From Sipunculus nudus (taxonomy: Eukaryota > Annelida > Sipuncula > Golfingiida > Sipunculidae), in NCBI GenBank assembly GCA_026874595.1, contig CM049314.1:13384729-13448728 (forward strand): a stretch of DNA of 64,000 nt, written 5' to 3'. A program made the position numbers and the translations under genes. This document shows, one piece after another, positions 46,935 through 59,738 of this stretch. The first letter of the stretch is position 1. Every line of letters starts with the position of its first letter. Under the pieces are notes generated by a model that did not search any database, was not told where the DNA came from, and worked only from the letters and a program-made list of their open reading frames with translations.

Positions 46935-48020
46935 AAAAAAATAGAGCTTATTTCCTAGTTTGCCACTTAGTCCTTTTGCTTTCACAAAACAACGCTAACA
47001 CCTTATACCCGTGTTTATGCGAATGTGGAAGATTTACGGAAACGTGTAATAGGAAAAAGTTCTCAATGATTCCTGAAAGATATACAAACAAGGCAAAAGT
47101 ATGTTTTCTCTCCTGGGACAGCGTAAGGACACTTGCAGGGTTAGGTAGCTAACGCGTACAGATTTAATTTTGAGTGGTTTGACGTCTCCTACAATAGGCT
47201 ATGTACACTCTCCTCCAATTCCTTCTGAAAATTTGATAGATTGGAGAATCTTTTGCTAGGAGGGAACAAAAGCAAAACCATAATAGAAATCATACCATGG
47301 CCGAACAGAATGATCTGGATAGATCTACGGGAAAACGACATTCAGTTTTCGGGTTATATAAGAACAACTGCCTGTTACACAGTTCTTGTCGCTTGAAGGG
47401 AATAAACTTAACTTCCTTTGCACATTGGAAGTGTCTGATGTGTTCTGAAAGAAGGGTATAAATATTAAGTGGACGTGCATTACCAAGTAGCATTTCCTAT
47501 TTAAATAGTACCGTTCGTATCGACCATTATTTAGTGTCAGAATGGAAAATTTACTGCCATGTGAGAGCAAAGGAAGTTGAATCTAAATTGAATAACCTCT
47601 TATGAGAACCTCCGGAAATCAACCAAAGGTAAGCCGGAAAGTTTAGGAGGAAATACAGTTTGTCTAGCTCACGGCTTGCCTGAACCGTAAATCTGTGTTG
47701 AAAGTCGTAGGCAATTAATCACTGGAATAGGAAATCTGACTATATCGCAACTTCAAAAGGGACATTGTTCGTGCAGCGCTTAGAATATGATAGGTAAATG
47801 TGCATATGTGATGTTTTATGTTACTGCATATACGATGAAACAGTTCCATATGTACAAGTCACTGTATCTACTACTGGGTTTGGCTTTACTTGGCTTGTCT
47901 TTTTCCTTGCTGATATATTTTGTTATAATGTTGAGATATTCTGACTAAATGTACTTCAGGCTACTGGAGTAAGCAACGTTAGAAAAATGCCAATACATGC
48001 AAAATAACAATAACAGATTA
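46935..48020 (+). pseudogene. F-type receptor pseudogene (copy I)
   Basis: This is a heavily decayed relative of copy F. Recognisable parts in order: signal region (GCTTATTTCCTAGTTTGCCA near 46950), LRR text (TTTGACGTCTCCTACAATAG near 47176), CCATGGCC..GGATAGATCTACGGGAAAA near 47295, LRRCT text (AAGTGGACGTGCATTACCAA near 47467), Ig text (CTGGAATAGGAAATCTGAC near 47721), membrane helix (GGGTTTGGCTTTACTTGGC near 47876) and the tail CCAATACATGCAAAATAA near 47990, where the motif tyrosine is again His. Many indels and stops. Confidence 0.85.
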
Positions 48021-48099
48021 ACATTTTCTGAAGTGCCCTACTGGATTGTCATAACTTGACTGTCTATATGCAAATATTTTTGTTTTATATGTTTCGTTC

Positions 48100-50200
48100 A
48101 GAGGAAGTTATAAATATAATATTTGCATACACATATATATATATATTAGTATATTAGTATATAGTATGTATAAATATATAATCCATTTTACAGATGCAAT
48201 GAGAAACAGCTTGAGTATTGCACATGTTTATAGAATGGATACCACATTAATACACAATGATTGCAGAAGGATTGCATATGTATACCGAATGTATACACAC
48301 ATACATGTTTAGTTGTAACTAATTTCTTAACTAAATTATTTACTTCTTTTATCAGTGTTGGTTATAAAAGTTAAAAATCCCAAAATTATTTGAAAAAATT
48401 GATATTAGAAAGGGTGAAAAAATATAATTTGTAGTGGCCTCTCCAGAGACCTGTTGATATAAGAATGGACAACCGTTTAAATTAGCAGTATACTCTTTCA
48501 GCAAAAGCGCTGGTGAAACTTTATAGAAGCCTGATGTAAGGATGTGAGCATATGCACTGGTCAACTGATCCTATGAGTTTTAGTGTCAGGTAAAGAGACA
48601 ACAAGCTGAACACCCCATTTTACCGTTTTCTTTCCTTTTTAAAACTAAACATGAATAATACATAATATTATCGCTCGCATTTAGAAATTAATTGCACGCA
48701 GAAGGTACCTGAAGCTTAATGTATTTAGTTGTCACAAGGTTCACACACCTGCTATTAAATTGTATCATAGTCTTTCATATAAAAGCTTACTATTTATCCA
48801 TGTCGATAGGGCAACAAGGTTTTTTCTATTAATGCCTTACATAAGGACTCTTGTTTATGGTGTATTGGTCTCGGGTACTCTTGTACTTAGGTATGCGAGT
48901 ACACTTGTCCTGTTAACCCTGGCAGGTCCATTTTTTATCAGTGTATTGACCCCAGCCCAGTCATCCATAGCAAGTTGCTAACACACGGCCTGACTTGTTC
49001 ATTTTTTCTTGTGAATTAAATATGGGCTGCACAAATTCATTTTGAGCAGGCTTTGTGGGTTGTAATGGTCTTTCGTGAGGCAAACTAGACAGCTTGTGAG
49101 CTTTAGTTGGCAAGAAACTCTCTCAGGAGAAAGATATGTATGTGGAGCTCACCAATTACTGTAGCCGGACATTTTTATGATAGGACCTGCAGGTCGTTTT
49201 ATGATATCAAGGGAGACCAGGTATTTCATGAACTGCTGAAAACATTACAAATTTAAATCACTGACATTTTATTTGCATATATATGGTGATATGGTATTAC
49301 TGGAAGTTTGCATGTTAAGACTTTGTAGTGTAATTGGTATTTCAGTCTTACCAGCATTTGAAAAGTTCCGACGGTATTTCTAAATTTCTGCTGTATACTA
49401 GTAATATACGTACATGACCTTTTGCTCCTCTATATTGAATGAGATCAAACTGAAGAATATGGACCAGATAATTGTCACATATGAAGTCAAGTGGTACCCC
49501 TGACAATAACTATAGCTTGACGTCAGTATATCAAAGTATATAGGAGTTCAGATAAAGATCCACATTCGATTTAAAGAGTGACCGACACAGAATGGTTAAT
49601 CTTTTGGGATAACAGTGGATTGTTTATTTTAACAGGATGTGGTATGTTTGTTTCCTCTTGCTGCTTGCCTTGTGTGATGCCTCTGAAGATACCTATGTAA
49701 TCTGGAAGTTGTCTGCAGGAGACTGATGCCACTCAATAATACACTAAATACAAAAATAAAACATGAAATTTGACTCTTTGACTCTTCTTTTTGTTAACCA
49801 AACTGGTATGAAAGTCAATCCTTAGAAATTCCTCAAAAACTGAAGACTTATAAAAGAACCTGAAATCAGATCTGAGTGTTCGTTACGGTGACAGGCTGTA
49901 CTTTTTTTCTGGCAATTCCTAGTCCAGCGGAACATTGCATGTGTTGTAGTAGCAAAATAATTTGTTTTTTTTTTTAAGTCTGTGGAATTAACAGCAGGGT
50001 AAATTGTCGTGATATGTTTACCATGGTATTGATGCTACGGTATCTTGTGTGTGCTAAGGCAGGAGGTTTTGATGATACGTAGGATTCAAGTTAAATCTAC
50101 AGAGTGACTATGGTACTGAATTTTGTACTTCTATACTGTGGTAACGATTTTCTAGTATACTGTTTCATTGGGAAATATCCTTGTGCTAATACTAGGGCTC
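48100..50200. other. Non-coding stretch
   Basis: The segment to about 48230 matches the flank of copy F, and 48540-48745 matches 22620-22860. The rest to the Gypsy relic has no supported gene, and I could not identify a long terminal repeat. Confidence 0.55.
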
Positions 50201-50202
50201 AC

Positions 50203-50870
50203 ATGGAGGATCTAGAGAAGATCTTAGCAGTCGGTAAGGACCTAGAGTATTCAGGGACAAACCTAAAAACGTTTGTTGATCGTGAAATCCAGCGTTTAGA
50301 CAGAAAACGTAAGAACGATAATAAAAGGGAAGGTAGGATAAGGCAGCGTGAGCTTTCTCAACAAACAAAAAACAGAGAATCACGAGTTAGAAGTCTTGAG
50401 GTTAAAGGTACAGATAGCTGATAAATTTTTTAACCCAGGTAATCCAGAAACTAGTATTACAGATGAGCCAGTTGGTGTTGCTGCTAGTCCGTCCCTTAAA
50501 ATCTCGCCATTCGATGAAAACAGAGATAGTTTGGATTCCTATCTAGAGCGTTTCGAGTGGCTAGCATCCGGACAAAAGTGGGCCAGAACAAATTGGGCCA
50601 TCCGTCTTAGCGCCATACTTAGAGGTACGTCTTCAGAAGCGTGCGCTAGACTTCCAACAGGTGAGGCGTTAAATTTTGATAGGTTAAAATATACTCTGTT
50701 AAAAAGGATATCAAATGACAGAGGAAAGCTACAAAGTTTCGGTCCCCTAGATCTAAAAAAACAAGAGTCCCCGGCCAATATGCGGCAAGAATCAGCAGTT
50801 TTCTTTACAATTTGGTTAAGGTGTCGGGAACTGACCAAATATATGAATGCTTACTTGATTTGTTGTTGAG
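50203..50870 (+). pseudogene. Gypsy gag (broken)
   Basis: The likely start is ATG 50203 (MEDLEKILAVGKDLEYSG), followed by a Lys/Arg-rich coiled stretch typical of this gag class. A frameshift near 50390 moves to the next frame. That frame carries the capsid-like core DSLDSYLERFEWLASGQKWA (from about 50527) and a LKYTLLKRIS stretch, ending in TGA at 50867-50869. The downstream nucleocapsid-like region to about 51250 is full of stops. Confidence 0.75.
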
Positions 50871-51459
50871 GGAACAGTTCATGAATTCCTGAAGTAAAGA
50901 TGTATCCTTGTTTTTGAGGGAGTGACAATGCTCCACCATTGATTCCATGACGGACATCCCTGGAAGGTATGTAGACGCATATGGTCAGTACGGTTTTGGT
51001 TATTCCATGCAATGAATTTGGAAACCAAATGGAAAGCAGCATGATAAACCTCCCGCAAAACCTACAGATGCAGGTAAGAAACAGTCAACAAACCCTGGGG
51101 TCATAAAATCTTTCAATCGTGGGGCATTTGACACAAATCATTTCATTGTAAAAACAGGAAACCTAGAGAGGTGTCTCAAGGTTTGCGAGCTTTAGATGAC
51201 GACAATCAACAGATTTTTAAACAGGCAATAGATGAAGCCGTTAAGGAAGTTCAACAGTAAAACAGTCTCCAGGTGAGTCTAATGCAGAGGCCAGTGCCTG
51301 CTTCCCTGGAATTCTAGGTACTTCCCCTGTTAACACGAAAAATTGTCAGGAGACAAAGCTAGCAACTCCACAAGTACTTCATGTATCTTGAGAAGCCAAT
51401 GTAGGTACGCCAGATTCCCACCCTCCGGGTATGCCTACTATCTGCCTACTATCCTAAAT

Positions 51460-51700
51460 TATTTGTTCTCAGAGATACACGATGTAGCAGTGTTGTCATG
51501 CGTTCAGCCCTTGTGTCTGAAGATTATTTGAATGGTAATAGCCAAACATGTGTACTAATGGATGGTACTATCAGGCGGTATTCAGTGGTACGGGTTAATG
51601 TTGGTTGTCTTTTAAATACAGATGAGGTTGAAACCTTATGTATGACTAATCCAGTGTACGATTTAATCATAGGTAATATTGAAGGTGCAAGATAACTTGG
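51460..51700 (+). pseudogene. Gypsy protease (broken, active-site DTG changed)
   Basis: The active-site triplet region at 51474-51482 reads Asp-Thr-Arg where DTG is expected. It is followed by CSSVVMRSALVSED, QTCVLMDGTIRRYSVVRV and NPVYDLIIGN, the conserved end of the retropepsin region in this element class. Confidence 0.65.
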
Positions 51701-51739
51701 GATCCTGATCCTACCTGGACATTCATTGATGCTATAATG

Positions 51740-53090
51740 GGTGCTATGGAAACTAGAGCTGCTGCCAAACGTAAGTCCAAACCCCCAAATCCTCTCCTGG
51801 TGCCCAGTGTGATAGCAACAGTAGACCAGAAAGGGTTTCTGGAATCCTCGAAGGCAGATGGCTCAAGTACTCACCGACGTCAATGAATGTCAACAAGGTG
51901 AGTTTAAATTTATGACTAAACCCAATATCCTTGTCAGGGCACAGGGGGACAAACATGTCCAAGGCAAGTATGTAACACGGGTTATTGTACCAAATTTTCA
52001 TAGACGGCAGGTGATCAAACTTGCTGACGAAGGCATCATGTCGCGACACCAGGTGCTAAGTCGAACACTTGATGGAGTAGCCTCCCAAGTTTATTGGTCA
52101 GGTATACATTCTTATGTGTCTGAATTCTGTAAGTCATGAGACAGCTGTCAGAGAACAATACCAAGTAGGAAGGTACCGAAAAACCCTCTAGGTAAGGTAC
52201 CCCTGATAGTAGAACCCTTTAAATGAATTTTAATTAATATTATCGGACCGATTTACCCTGCCACCAACAGAGGTAAGAGATTTATTCTCATTCTTATTGG
52301 TTATGCCACCAGATACCATGATGCAATTGCACTAGCAAATATTGAAACTGAAACTATCGCAGAAGCACTGCTTGATATATACAGCAGGATTGGCATCCCA
52401 GATGAGGTGCTTATTGATATGGGTTCCAAGTTCACCTTGTCTGTTATGAGAGAAGTGAGCAGGTCACTCAGTATTAAACAATTGAAAACAAGCACATATA
52501 ACCCCAAGTGTAACGGAATGATTGAATGATTCAATGGGAGTCTTAAAGCAATGCTGAAAAGGATGTGTACTGAGCAACCATCAGACTGGGACCATTATCT
52601 GGCACCGTTTTTTTATGCATAGAGAGAGGCCCTTCATGAGTCACTAGGTGGGTTTTCCCCATTTGAGTTATTATTCGGAAGAACTGTCAGGTGACCCATG
52701 AGGGTACCTAAAGAGCTTTTGACCAAAACACGAATATATAAATATGAGGTCGACCTTAAAGAGATGATGAAAGAAACCTGCGAGTTAGCTCGTAAAATGC
52801 TAGGTAAGGCCTCAAATAGGTTAAAGGCATTTTATGATCGGGTACAAAACCAAGTTTGCTAAAGGAGGGCGACAATGCCCTTGTACCATTACCAATAAAC
52901 AGGAATATATTACTGTTGCAGTTTAAGGGGCCTTATCAAATGTTAGATAAGTTTATCGACTGCGACTACAAAATGAAGGTAAATCACAAAGAAAAGACCT
53001 TGCATATTAATCTCTTGAAAAAGTACATTTCAAGGAACCCGATCATGATCAGACCGTCTCATGTCTATTTCATCTTCAGGGTTTAACTGA
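51740..53090 (+). pseudogene. Gypsy integrase with GPY-type tail (broken)
   Basis: The zinc-binding part (51858-52165) keeps one His (SRHQ) and the flanking cysteines, but lacks the first His; a TGA at 52137-52139 sits at one expected Cys. The catalytic core (about 52240-52690) has Gly where the first Asp is expected (ILILIGYATRY), keeps the second (LIDMGSKFT) and the Glu (CNGMIE), and is cut by TGA right after it. The C-terminal LLLQFKGPYQMLDKF (about 52914) is a GPY/F module. Confidence 0.75.
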
Positions 53091-53327
53091 GATTAGACTT
53101 CCATCAAATAATGTTCTCGTTGAGCTCTGTAGCAATGTACATCAAAATAGTTGGGAATATGAAGGAACGTTTATTTTTTCTCACCAAGTCCGATACGTAA
53201 AAAAGGACCAGAGAATGTTAAAATCTGTGACACACTGTTCCCCAAACAGTAATAAGTTGTCATGAGCCCTAGTACATAAATATGAACATATTTTCACAGA
53301 TTTTCCTTAAGAAACCAATGTCATTGA

Positions 53328-53760
53328 ATGTCACCTCAATATGACATCTCATCATCCGATACGGTCGAAACCAGAGAGATCATGTGGAATGAAATCAAAG
53401 ACATACCACATGGTATGTCAGAAGCCTCAAAGCATATGAATGCATTTGAGGGGCAATATCAGTTTAGGAGAATGCTATTTGGTTTGGTTATAGCGGGAGC
53501 AGTCTTTACTTTCATGATTTCATGATACACTGATGGTGTAATTTTTTACATTGATGACATTCTTTGCCATACTACCTCTTGGCCATATAGATCTGCTCAC
53601 TAGAGTATTCAACATTCTCCCTAAGGCCAATCTGGCGTCTAAACCAACAAACTGTTGTATTGGGTATACTGATACGAGTTTATTAGGTCATAAAGTTGGG
53701 ATGGGAAGAATAGCCACTGACCAAGAGTTGTTGAAATAAAATTCAAAGCAGGGAAAGGCC
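53328..53760 (+). pseudogene. Gypsy reverse transcriptase fragment (broken)
   Basis: YQFRRMLFGLVIAG (motif B region, about 53460-53500), then after a TGA the YIDDILCHT box (53547 onward, motif C) and LGHKVG (about 53687). The first third of RT is missing or unreadable, and the fragment stops at about 53760. Confidence 0.75.
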
Positions 53761-53774
53761 AACCACCAAAAATA

Positions 53775-54204
53775 ATAAAGTTCAAAATACAGCTACTAAT
53801 TCAATGATTACGTACTTTACTAAGCATCATTATTGTAGGATCCAGGTAACAGAGAATCATAATTATTAAGATGGAAAGTAATAAATCGGCAAATGACTAT
53901 GATTAAATAACCAGCAGTACCGATGTTAGAGACTAATTGGATAAATGACTTATAATAAAGGAAATGATGTTTGCTGGTGGCAGTAACGTATGCGGTCAAT
54001 ATAAAACCAGGAACTGAATATGAAACGGAAGGTCACTGTTCCAACCGGATGGATACGTTGTTAAACCAATAGAATATATATCTCTTCCGTTTTATCGATT
54101 TCGAATTACTGATCCACTCTTAATTTGCATTATGTGTAGCAGGATTAATACGTTGAGACGTGCTTAAAATATAAAACTATATGCAATTACTAAACAAATC
54201 ACCA

Positions 54205-54272
<68 letters not shown>

Positions 54273-56210
54273 AGTAGTTAAGGAATCCTATAAGAATTAC
54301 TATAAGACCTGGGTGACACTCAAGTATGTCCTTTGCCTCCCTAGAGGCATTTTTTAAACTCATAAATCGCCCTGACAGAGTGTGTGGTCCTGTGTATCTC
54401 TACAAGGGGAGTGCAATAGGTTACATATGCGTACCTGCTGGCAAGTCATTGTTAAGAATCCTACAGGGTATCTAGAAATATATACTGTAGGACTCATTGG
54501 ATTATTATTTAGGTGTCATCATTATTAAAGTAAAGGCCTTGACCAATGTTTTAGATCATTATACGAGGTAGCTGTTATATATTTTTATTCAATATATTAT
54601 TTAAAGTTGAGGTCTAAAATTGTTCATGTATGAGCCTAAATTTAATTTTATTCAGTAAAATTCATGACTTATGATATACTAAGTTTACACAGGGAACTCA
54701 CTAACAAAATATTGTCACTCATTTGTTTGAATGCTTTAATAGTCAATCCAAGATAGTGGTTCACGGATATTAATTAAGTTTATGGGTTAACTGATTGGAA
54801 ATGAAACAATATTTGCTTGCTGACAGTTGCAACGAATGCTGCACGATCAGGCTGTGTAGGATGCCAAACTATAATGCTCCGATTGTATAAGTAGTAGGTA
54901 AAACCCTATAGAAAAAAAATCACGTGCTATTTATCCATATTTACCAGTGTACCCTATATTGCCCGATGAACGATCAACCTAGGAATAGGATAAGAGTATG
55001 AAGAATGTATGATGGCTGGCAGACGTGTATATAATAGTTACAGTTTGTAATGTAAAGAAGTATTTTAATACACAAAAGCTAAAATGTAACTAAGCCCGCC
55101 CAAAAGTGAGTAACGCGAAATATACAGAGAAAGAAAACTTTGCTCGCTTGTAATATTTGTGCTGAGAGAGGGGTTTTTACTACTTATATCCATACACCAA
55201 ATACATTCATATCCATTCCTTAATGTAGGCATGGATGCTCTTGCTAGTAGCCTGCCTGAAATAAATATAATTCTGTTTGTATTTAGGTAGACACCCCTCG
55301 TCGTAAATAGAGATTAAAAAAGAGCTCATGTACAGGCAGATAATACAAGGTCATGGAATTATATATATATATATGCGCAGATTAAGAAGTTTTCATTGTA
55401 ATAATTGTATGATTAGAGGGACAGGAATGTTTTCGTGAAACAATAACCTGTGTCATTAAATGAACAAGGAAGAGAATCACCATCCTGCTGTTAAAACCAT
55501 CTTCCAACTGATTAACACAGTTTAGCTACATGTATAGTTAATAAAACAATTTTACTCCACGTCATATCAACAACCGAGCATATACGATTCAAAATATCTA
55601 GCTCATTCAACGTAAATCGACAAAGACTATAAAAGCTTTCAGAAAATGTATTCGTTGATTCCTTTATGCGTATGTATATTTGCTTGTATATATGTGTGTG
55701 TATATACGCACTGGTTGGTGTATAATTATATAAAGTGTTGTTGCAATACTGTACTGAGGCAGTAAAGAACGTTTTTACCGTAAACCTGCATGTTTTTTTT
55801 TTTTGACGTCACGACAAGGTCGACGGGTCATCTGGTGCTATTGAGGGGTCAGCTTATCATTTTAGTCTCCGAATTGACAAGATAGACGTTGTCTCGCTTC
55901 AGTCGTTAATTACATATTTGTATATGTATATTTGTATATATGTATAGAGTGAACGTGTGAATAGATATGTTTATGTGCATCTATATATACATAATTGTGT
56001 GTATTTAAGTATATATATATATATATATATATGTATACGTGTGTGTATTTATATATGTCTGTGTTTATGTACGTGTATGTGTATCTATATTTTTATGTAT
56101 TATGTGTATGTTTTTTTATATTATGTGTATGAATTGACTCATATAAGTTATCTTTATTTTTCAAACATATCACGTTCAGTGCATGTATATAAACCATGAG
56201 TCTGCAATAA
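53775..56210 (+). repeat. X unit, copy 3, with the receptor gene deleted
   Basis: From 53775 the text matches 38305 onward (CAAAATACAGCTACTAATTC). At about 54773-54783 it jumps from the place matching 39360 (GTGGTTCACGGATAT) to the place matching 41946 (GGGTTAACTGATTGG). About 2.6 kb present in copy 2, including the whole receptor gene, is absent. Homology then continues to about 56210. Confidence 0.85.
54208..54269. repeat. (TA)n microsatellite
   Basis: A TA run of about 62 bp, equivalent to 38770-38832. Confidence 0.97.
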
Positions 56211-56214
56211 ATCA

Positions 56215-57540
56215 TCAATCTATTTGTCGTTTGCTAAAAATATATTTTACAATTGTTAAAATAAGTATTAATAAAGCAACTATTGCTACTTTATAAATCA
56301 AAAAAAAGGCTTGTGACGTAAATGACTGGCTCTCTAATATGCTCATGCAATTCCCTGAATATAATACTTTCTCGAAAGGTAAAGACAATGTAAAAGAATG
56401 GCCCATGGAAAATAACGTTTCATTACATTCCAATTTCTGTTATTTTCATTAGCCTTTTCTGCCTCACAGCTTTTAATGTTTATTGAATAAATTTTGAATT
56501 TCTAATATTTTCTTTAGTAATATTGTATCATTTTCTGCATATGAGGTCAATATTTAAACCATTAGCAGCCGGTTTATTCCACTGCTATATGTATAATATT
56601 ATGCTTAACGAACATAATACGCAATAGGACAATTCATATTTTCCGCGAGACAGAAATAGAACCGGCAGATTAAATGAATAATTGCTTAACAATGCTTCGA
56701 CCCACAGATACATCAGATGTTAACATGATCTCATGATGACTGTAGTATATAGCCTGTACAAACAAGGAATGGTATATTTTCATATCTCACTAGCAATTGA
56801 TGCGTTGATGCGTTGTGAGAGTTTTTTTAATTGTTGTTGAGGAGAACAGAGTTACTATTGAATATTCAAGTATCAGGAATACTTCTTGCATTTTGAAACT
56901 GACAGACATCCAAAGAATAAAAGACAGACTTTCTCCATTTTGTACAATACCAACTACAATGTTTAAAATAATTTACTACTTATAGTTTCATTTCATTATC
57001 AATAATATACATCTAAATAGGAGTACTAACAGACAACCGAACAAGGAGAAAACCTCTAAACCTTAGATTTGGAAAACTAAAGTCAAATAATCTTATATTT
57101 TTTCACTTTCTCCATAAAGGATGTAAAGACTTAAAATAGTTATAGCTGTAAAAACAGCTCAGTTTGAATAATTTCAGTTGTTACTTTAGTGTTTTTTAAT
57201 TAAGGTAAATTAAGAGCCCATTCAATAGCATATAATTAAAGTTAGTGACGTATATTTTTGCTTAACTTCTTTGCTTTAATACCGTCATATGTTTTCATAA
57301 TTTGATAATTTTGATTACTATTATTTTTTAATGTGATAACCATGGTGCATGAGGAAGAAGACCTAAAGTTAATTGAAAATCATCAAATAACCACATGTAT
57401 CTCAGCTAAAAATTGTCAAACAAACATGTTTCTGTTGATATCTGTATCTGGATCATACATTGTTTAAATGATATACCAGAATAAATCTGCAGGGAGCACA
57501 TTATGTAATGCCCACCCGCTGAAGATCAGAATATGTCCAA
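56215..57540. other. Non-coding stretch between X3 and the (TA)n boundary
   Basis: The end segments match 43340-43830 (ACAACCGAA near 57034, ACCATGGTGCATGAGGAAGA near 57340). The middle, about 56230-57000, has no counterpart in block 2 and no supported gene. Confidence 0.55.
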
Positions 57541-57555
57541 GCAGCAGTTAATCTA

Positions 57556-57559
<4 letters not shown>

Positions 57560-57612
<53 letters not shown>

Positions 57613-57741
57613 ATATATATAATATATATATATAATATATATAATATATATAATGAATATATAATAAACATAATATGTATATAATATATATTTATTATAT
57701 ATATGTAATATAAATATAATATATATAATATATATATATAT
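57560..57741. repeat. (TA)n and TAATATA-type AT tract
   Basis: A pure TA run to about 57608, then degenerate TAATATATA repeats with self-complementary ATATTATAT-type words up to the transposon end. Confidence 0.95.
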
Positions 57742-59738
57742 ATACCGTATTCGACTTAATAAACGTCCCGGGCGATCTCAAAATTAAATTTTTCCAAATT
57801 TTTTATACCCTAATAAGCGCCCCCCCGCCCCCCCCAACATCTGCAAACTTCCAAAGTGCATTACGATCCTCCAATTTAACACTGCGGCTTGTGTACTCGT
57901 GTTTGACTTCACAACACATTCAGGACAATTCAGAAAAAATAATGATCATTTAACAATGGTTGTGTAATCCAAATGATACCGATTTGCAGACGATTTTATT
58001 TTGTGTTGCATGAGAGAATTGTCTTAATGACTACAGTTCGAGATTTCCTTTGCAGGTGAAGAGGAAAAATACGGATGGTAATAAATGAACGCTTTTATAA
58101 AAGTCAACGCCTAATAAGGTAGCAGAATATATAAAATGTTCATATAAAAATATGTAAAATAGTATTTATTTGAATGATGAAAAAAAATAATACGGGACAT
58201 CGGTACCCCGATTATGTCAGTCACCTTGCGCAAATACCTTTGACAGCTGAGCCGATTAATAACATGGAATAATTGTCTTTTTTGTCTTTCATTGTGCCTG
58301 ATATTACATGCAAAAGTTTTAAAAAAAACTGAAATACTGGCCCTCAGACTCCAGCGTATTACATTTACTTCAGTGCGTATACGAAACAAATCCAGGGTTT
58401 TGTTTTAAAATTGTTAGGAAATTTGTCATATTTATATCCCGAGGAAACACGGTCCCTTTCTTGAACTTTGTTGACCCGTTATAATACATTCATTTCTCGA
58501 CGTAGTTCAATAATACAAGCTTAACAAAGATTGTCACATGAGGAAAGGCCGCTTCATATTTATAATTATGATGCGCGACTGGTTGTCTTGTAATTGAAGT
58601 GCCATCAGCGAGTCTCCGTGTATGTCAGTGTGCAAGCCAGCTGACAGCGTCCGCATTCACTGCACTCGTGAACATTTTACGCAGTAAATACGGCACCATA
58701 TGAAAAAATCATCCTTGTTTTAACATGCATATTACGTGCTACTGGATGGCACTTGGTTAGGCAAGTTCCCAGCATCCCTTGCGCGAGCGCTGTATACACA
58801 CAGATTAACCCAGGGCACTGGTATCTTGAGTACACGGGTGAGCCCTGCACGCTGTCAGCGGAATCGACAATTATATCACTGTGTACATGTTTCAAGTGAA
58901 TTGCCAAGATATTTTTTGGCAAAAAAAAAAACTTATATATTATCAGGATTGGGAATTCCGTTTTGGTCAGTCAATTCCGCAACCGTCCGCGGTCGCGTAA
59001 ATTCACTGGCTCTACTGTCAGAAGGGCTTTCATATATTGATTCAGTTAAAATCCCTGTGTCAATGCGGCAAGGGCAAACCTTTTCTTACCAATCATTTAA
59101 CTATGTGCAGATGGAAATCTGATGTATAAACGATAAATTCAAACAAAAAAAGCATTGTAATGTTCTTTATTGAGTGTATATTACCACCATACGGACATGA
59201 TCACTGATATTCACGGCGTCAAGTTCGGCCGACGTAATAATTCAAATTGCCGTAAATTATTCTTGGCGGCCCTGAGGACGCTGAGAAACTTGTACTAGTG
59301 TATAAGACGGCCGCCCTTCTTTGCCAATATTTTTGGATAAAATTTATCGTCCTGTACACGAGCATATACGGTGAGTAATATATATGTCATTGCATAATAC
59401 ATCCAAATACGTACCTGAATTCAAGTCACACGATAAGCATAACCACCTTCACGGACAACGTCATTCAGTGTTATCTATGATACACTTGACCACTAATTCT
59501 GTTATGTGTAACTTATATTATTATTATATTAGATGATAAACCTTAACGGAGATTGAATAAAAACTGGTGGTAACTTTTAAGCTTGGCGGGAAGAAATGAA
59601 AGCATTACGTTTTCATATGTTATATTGGCTAGGGAGAAAAGTGAGGTAAGGATGGCTCAGCCTTTAGTTTCATTAAGTGAAATCCGGTGGGGGGGGCGCT
59701 TATTATGGGAGAGGCGCTTATTACGTCAAATACGGTAT
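57742..59738. mobile_element. Non-autonomous DNA transposon with 24-bp terminal inverted repeats
   Basis: The left end ATACCGTATTCGACTTAATA (24 bp to 57765) matches the complement of the right end (59715-59738; ATACCGTATTTGACGTAATA) with three differences in 24. Inside each end is a C-rich/G-rich run (GCGCCCCCCCGCC near 57816; GGTGGGGGGGGCGC near 59688). TA lies immediately outside both ends, within the AT tract, so a TA target duplication is plausible. The interior is richer in GC than its surroundings and has one 128-codon frame (58736-59122) and a 92-codon minus frame without recognisable transposase features. The superfamily is not assignable from the ends alone. Confidence 0.8.

Larger units (their letters stand above)
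50203..53760 (+). mobile_element. Decayed Ty3/Gypsy retrotransposon, Gmr1-like order, truncated at RT
   Basis: Parts appear in the order gag, protease, integrase, reverse transcriptase on the + strand. Integrase before RT is the reverse of usual Gypsy order but is the known hallmark of Gmr1-like elements. All parts carry stops or frameshifts. Homology ends within RT at about 53760, where X unit 3 begins, so RNase H and the 3' terminal repeat are missing. I saw no 5' terminal repeat. The element is inert. Confidence 0.8.

Noticed and set aside
58736-59122. Transposase of the inverted-repeat element
   Set aside because: The 128-codon frame has no catalytic motif or DNA-binding domain that I can recognise.
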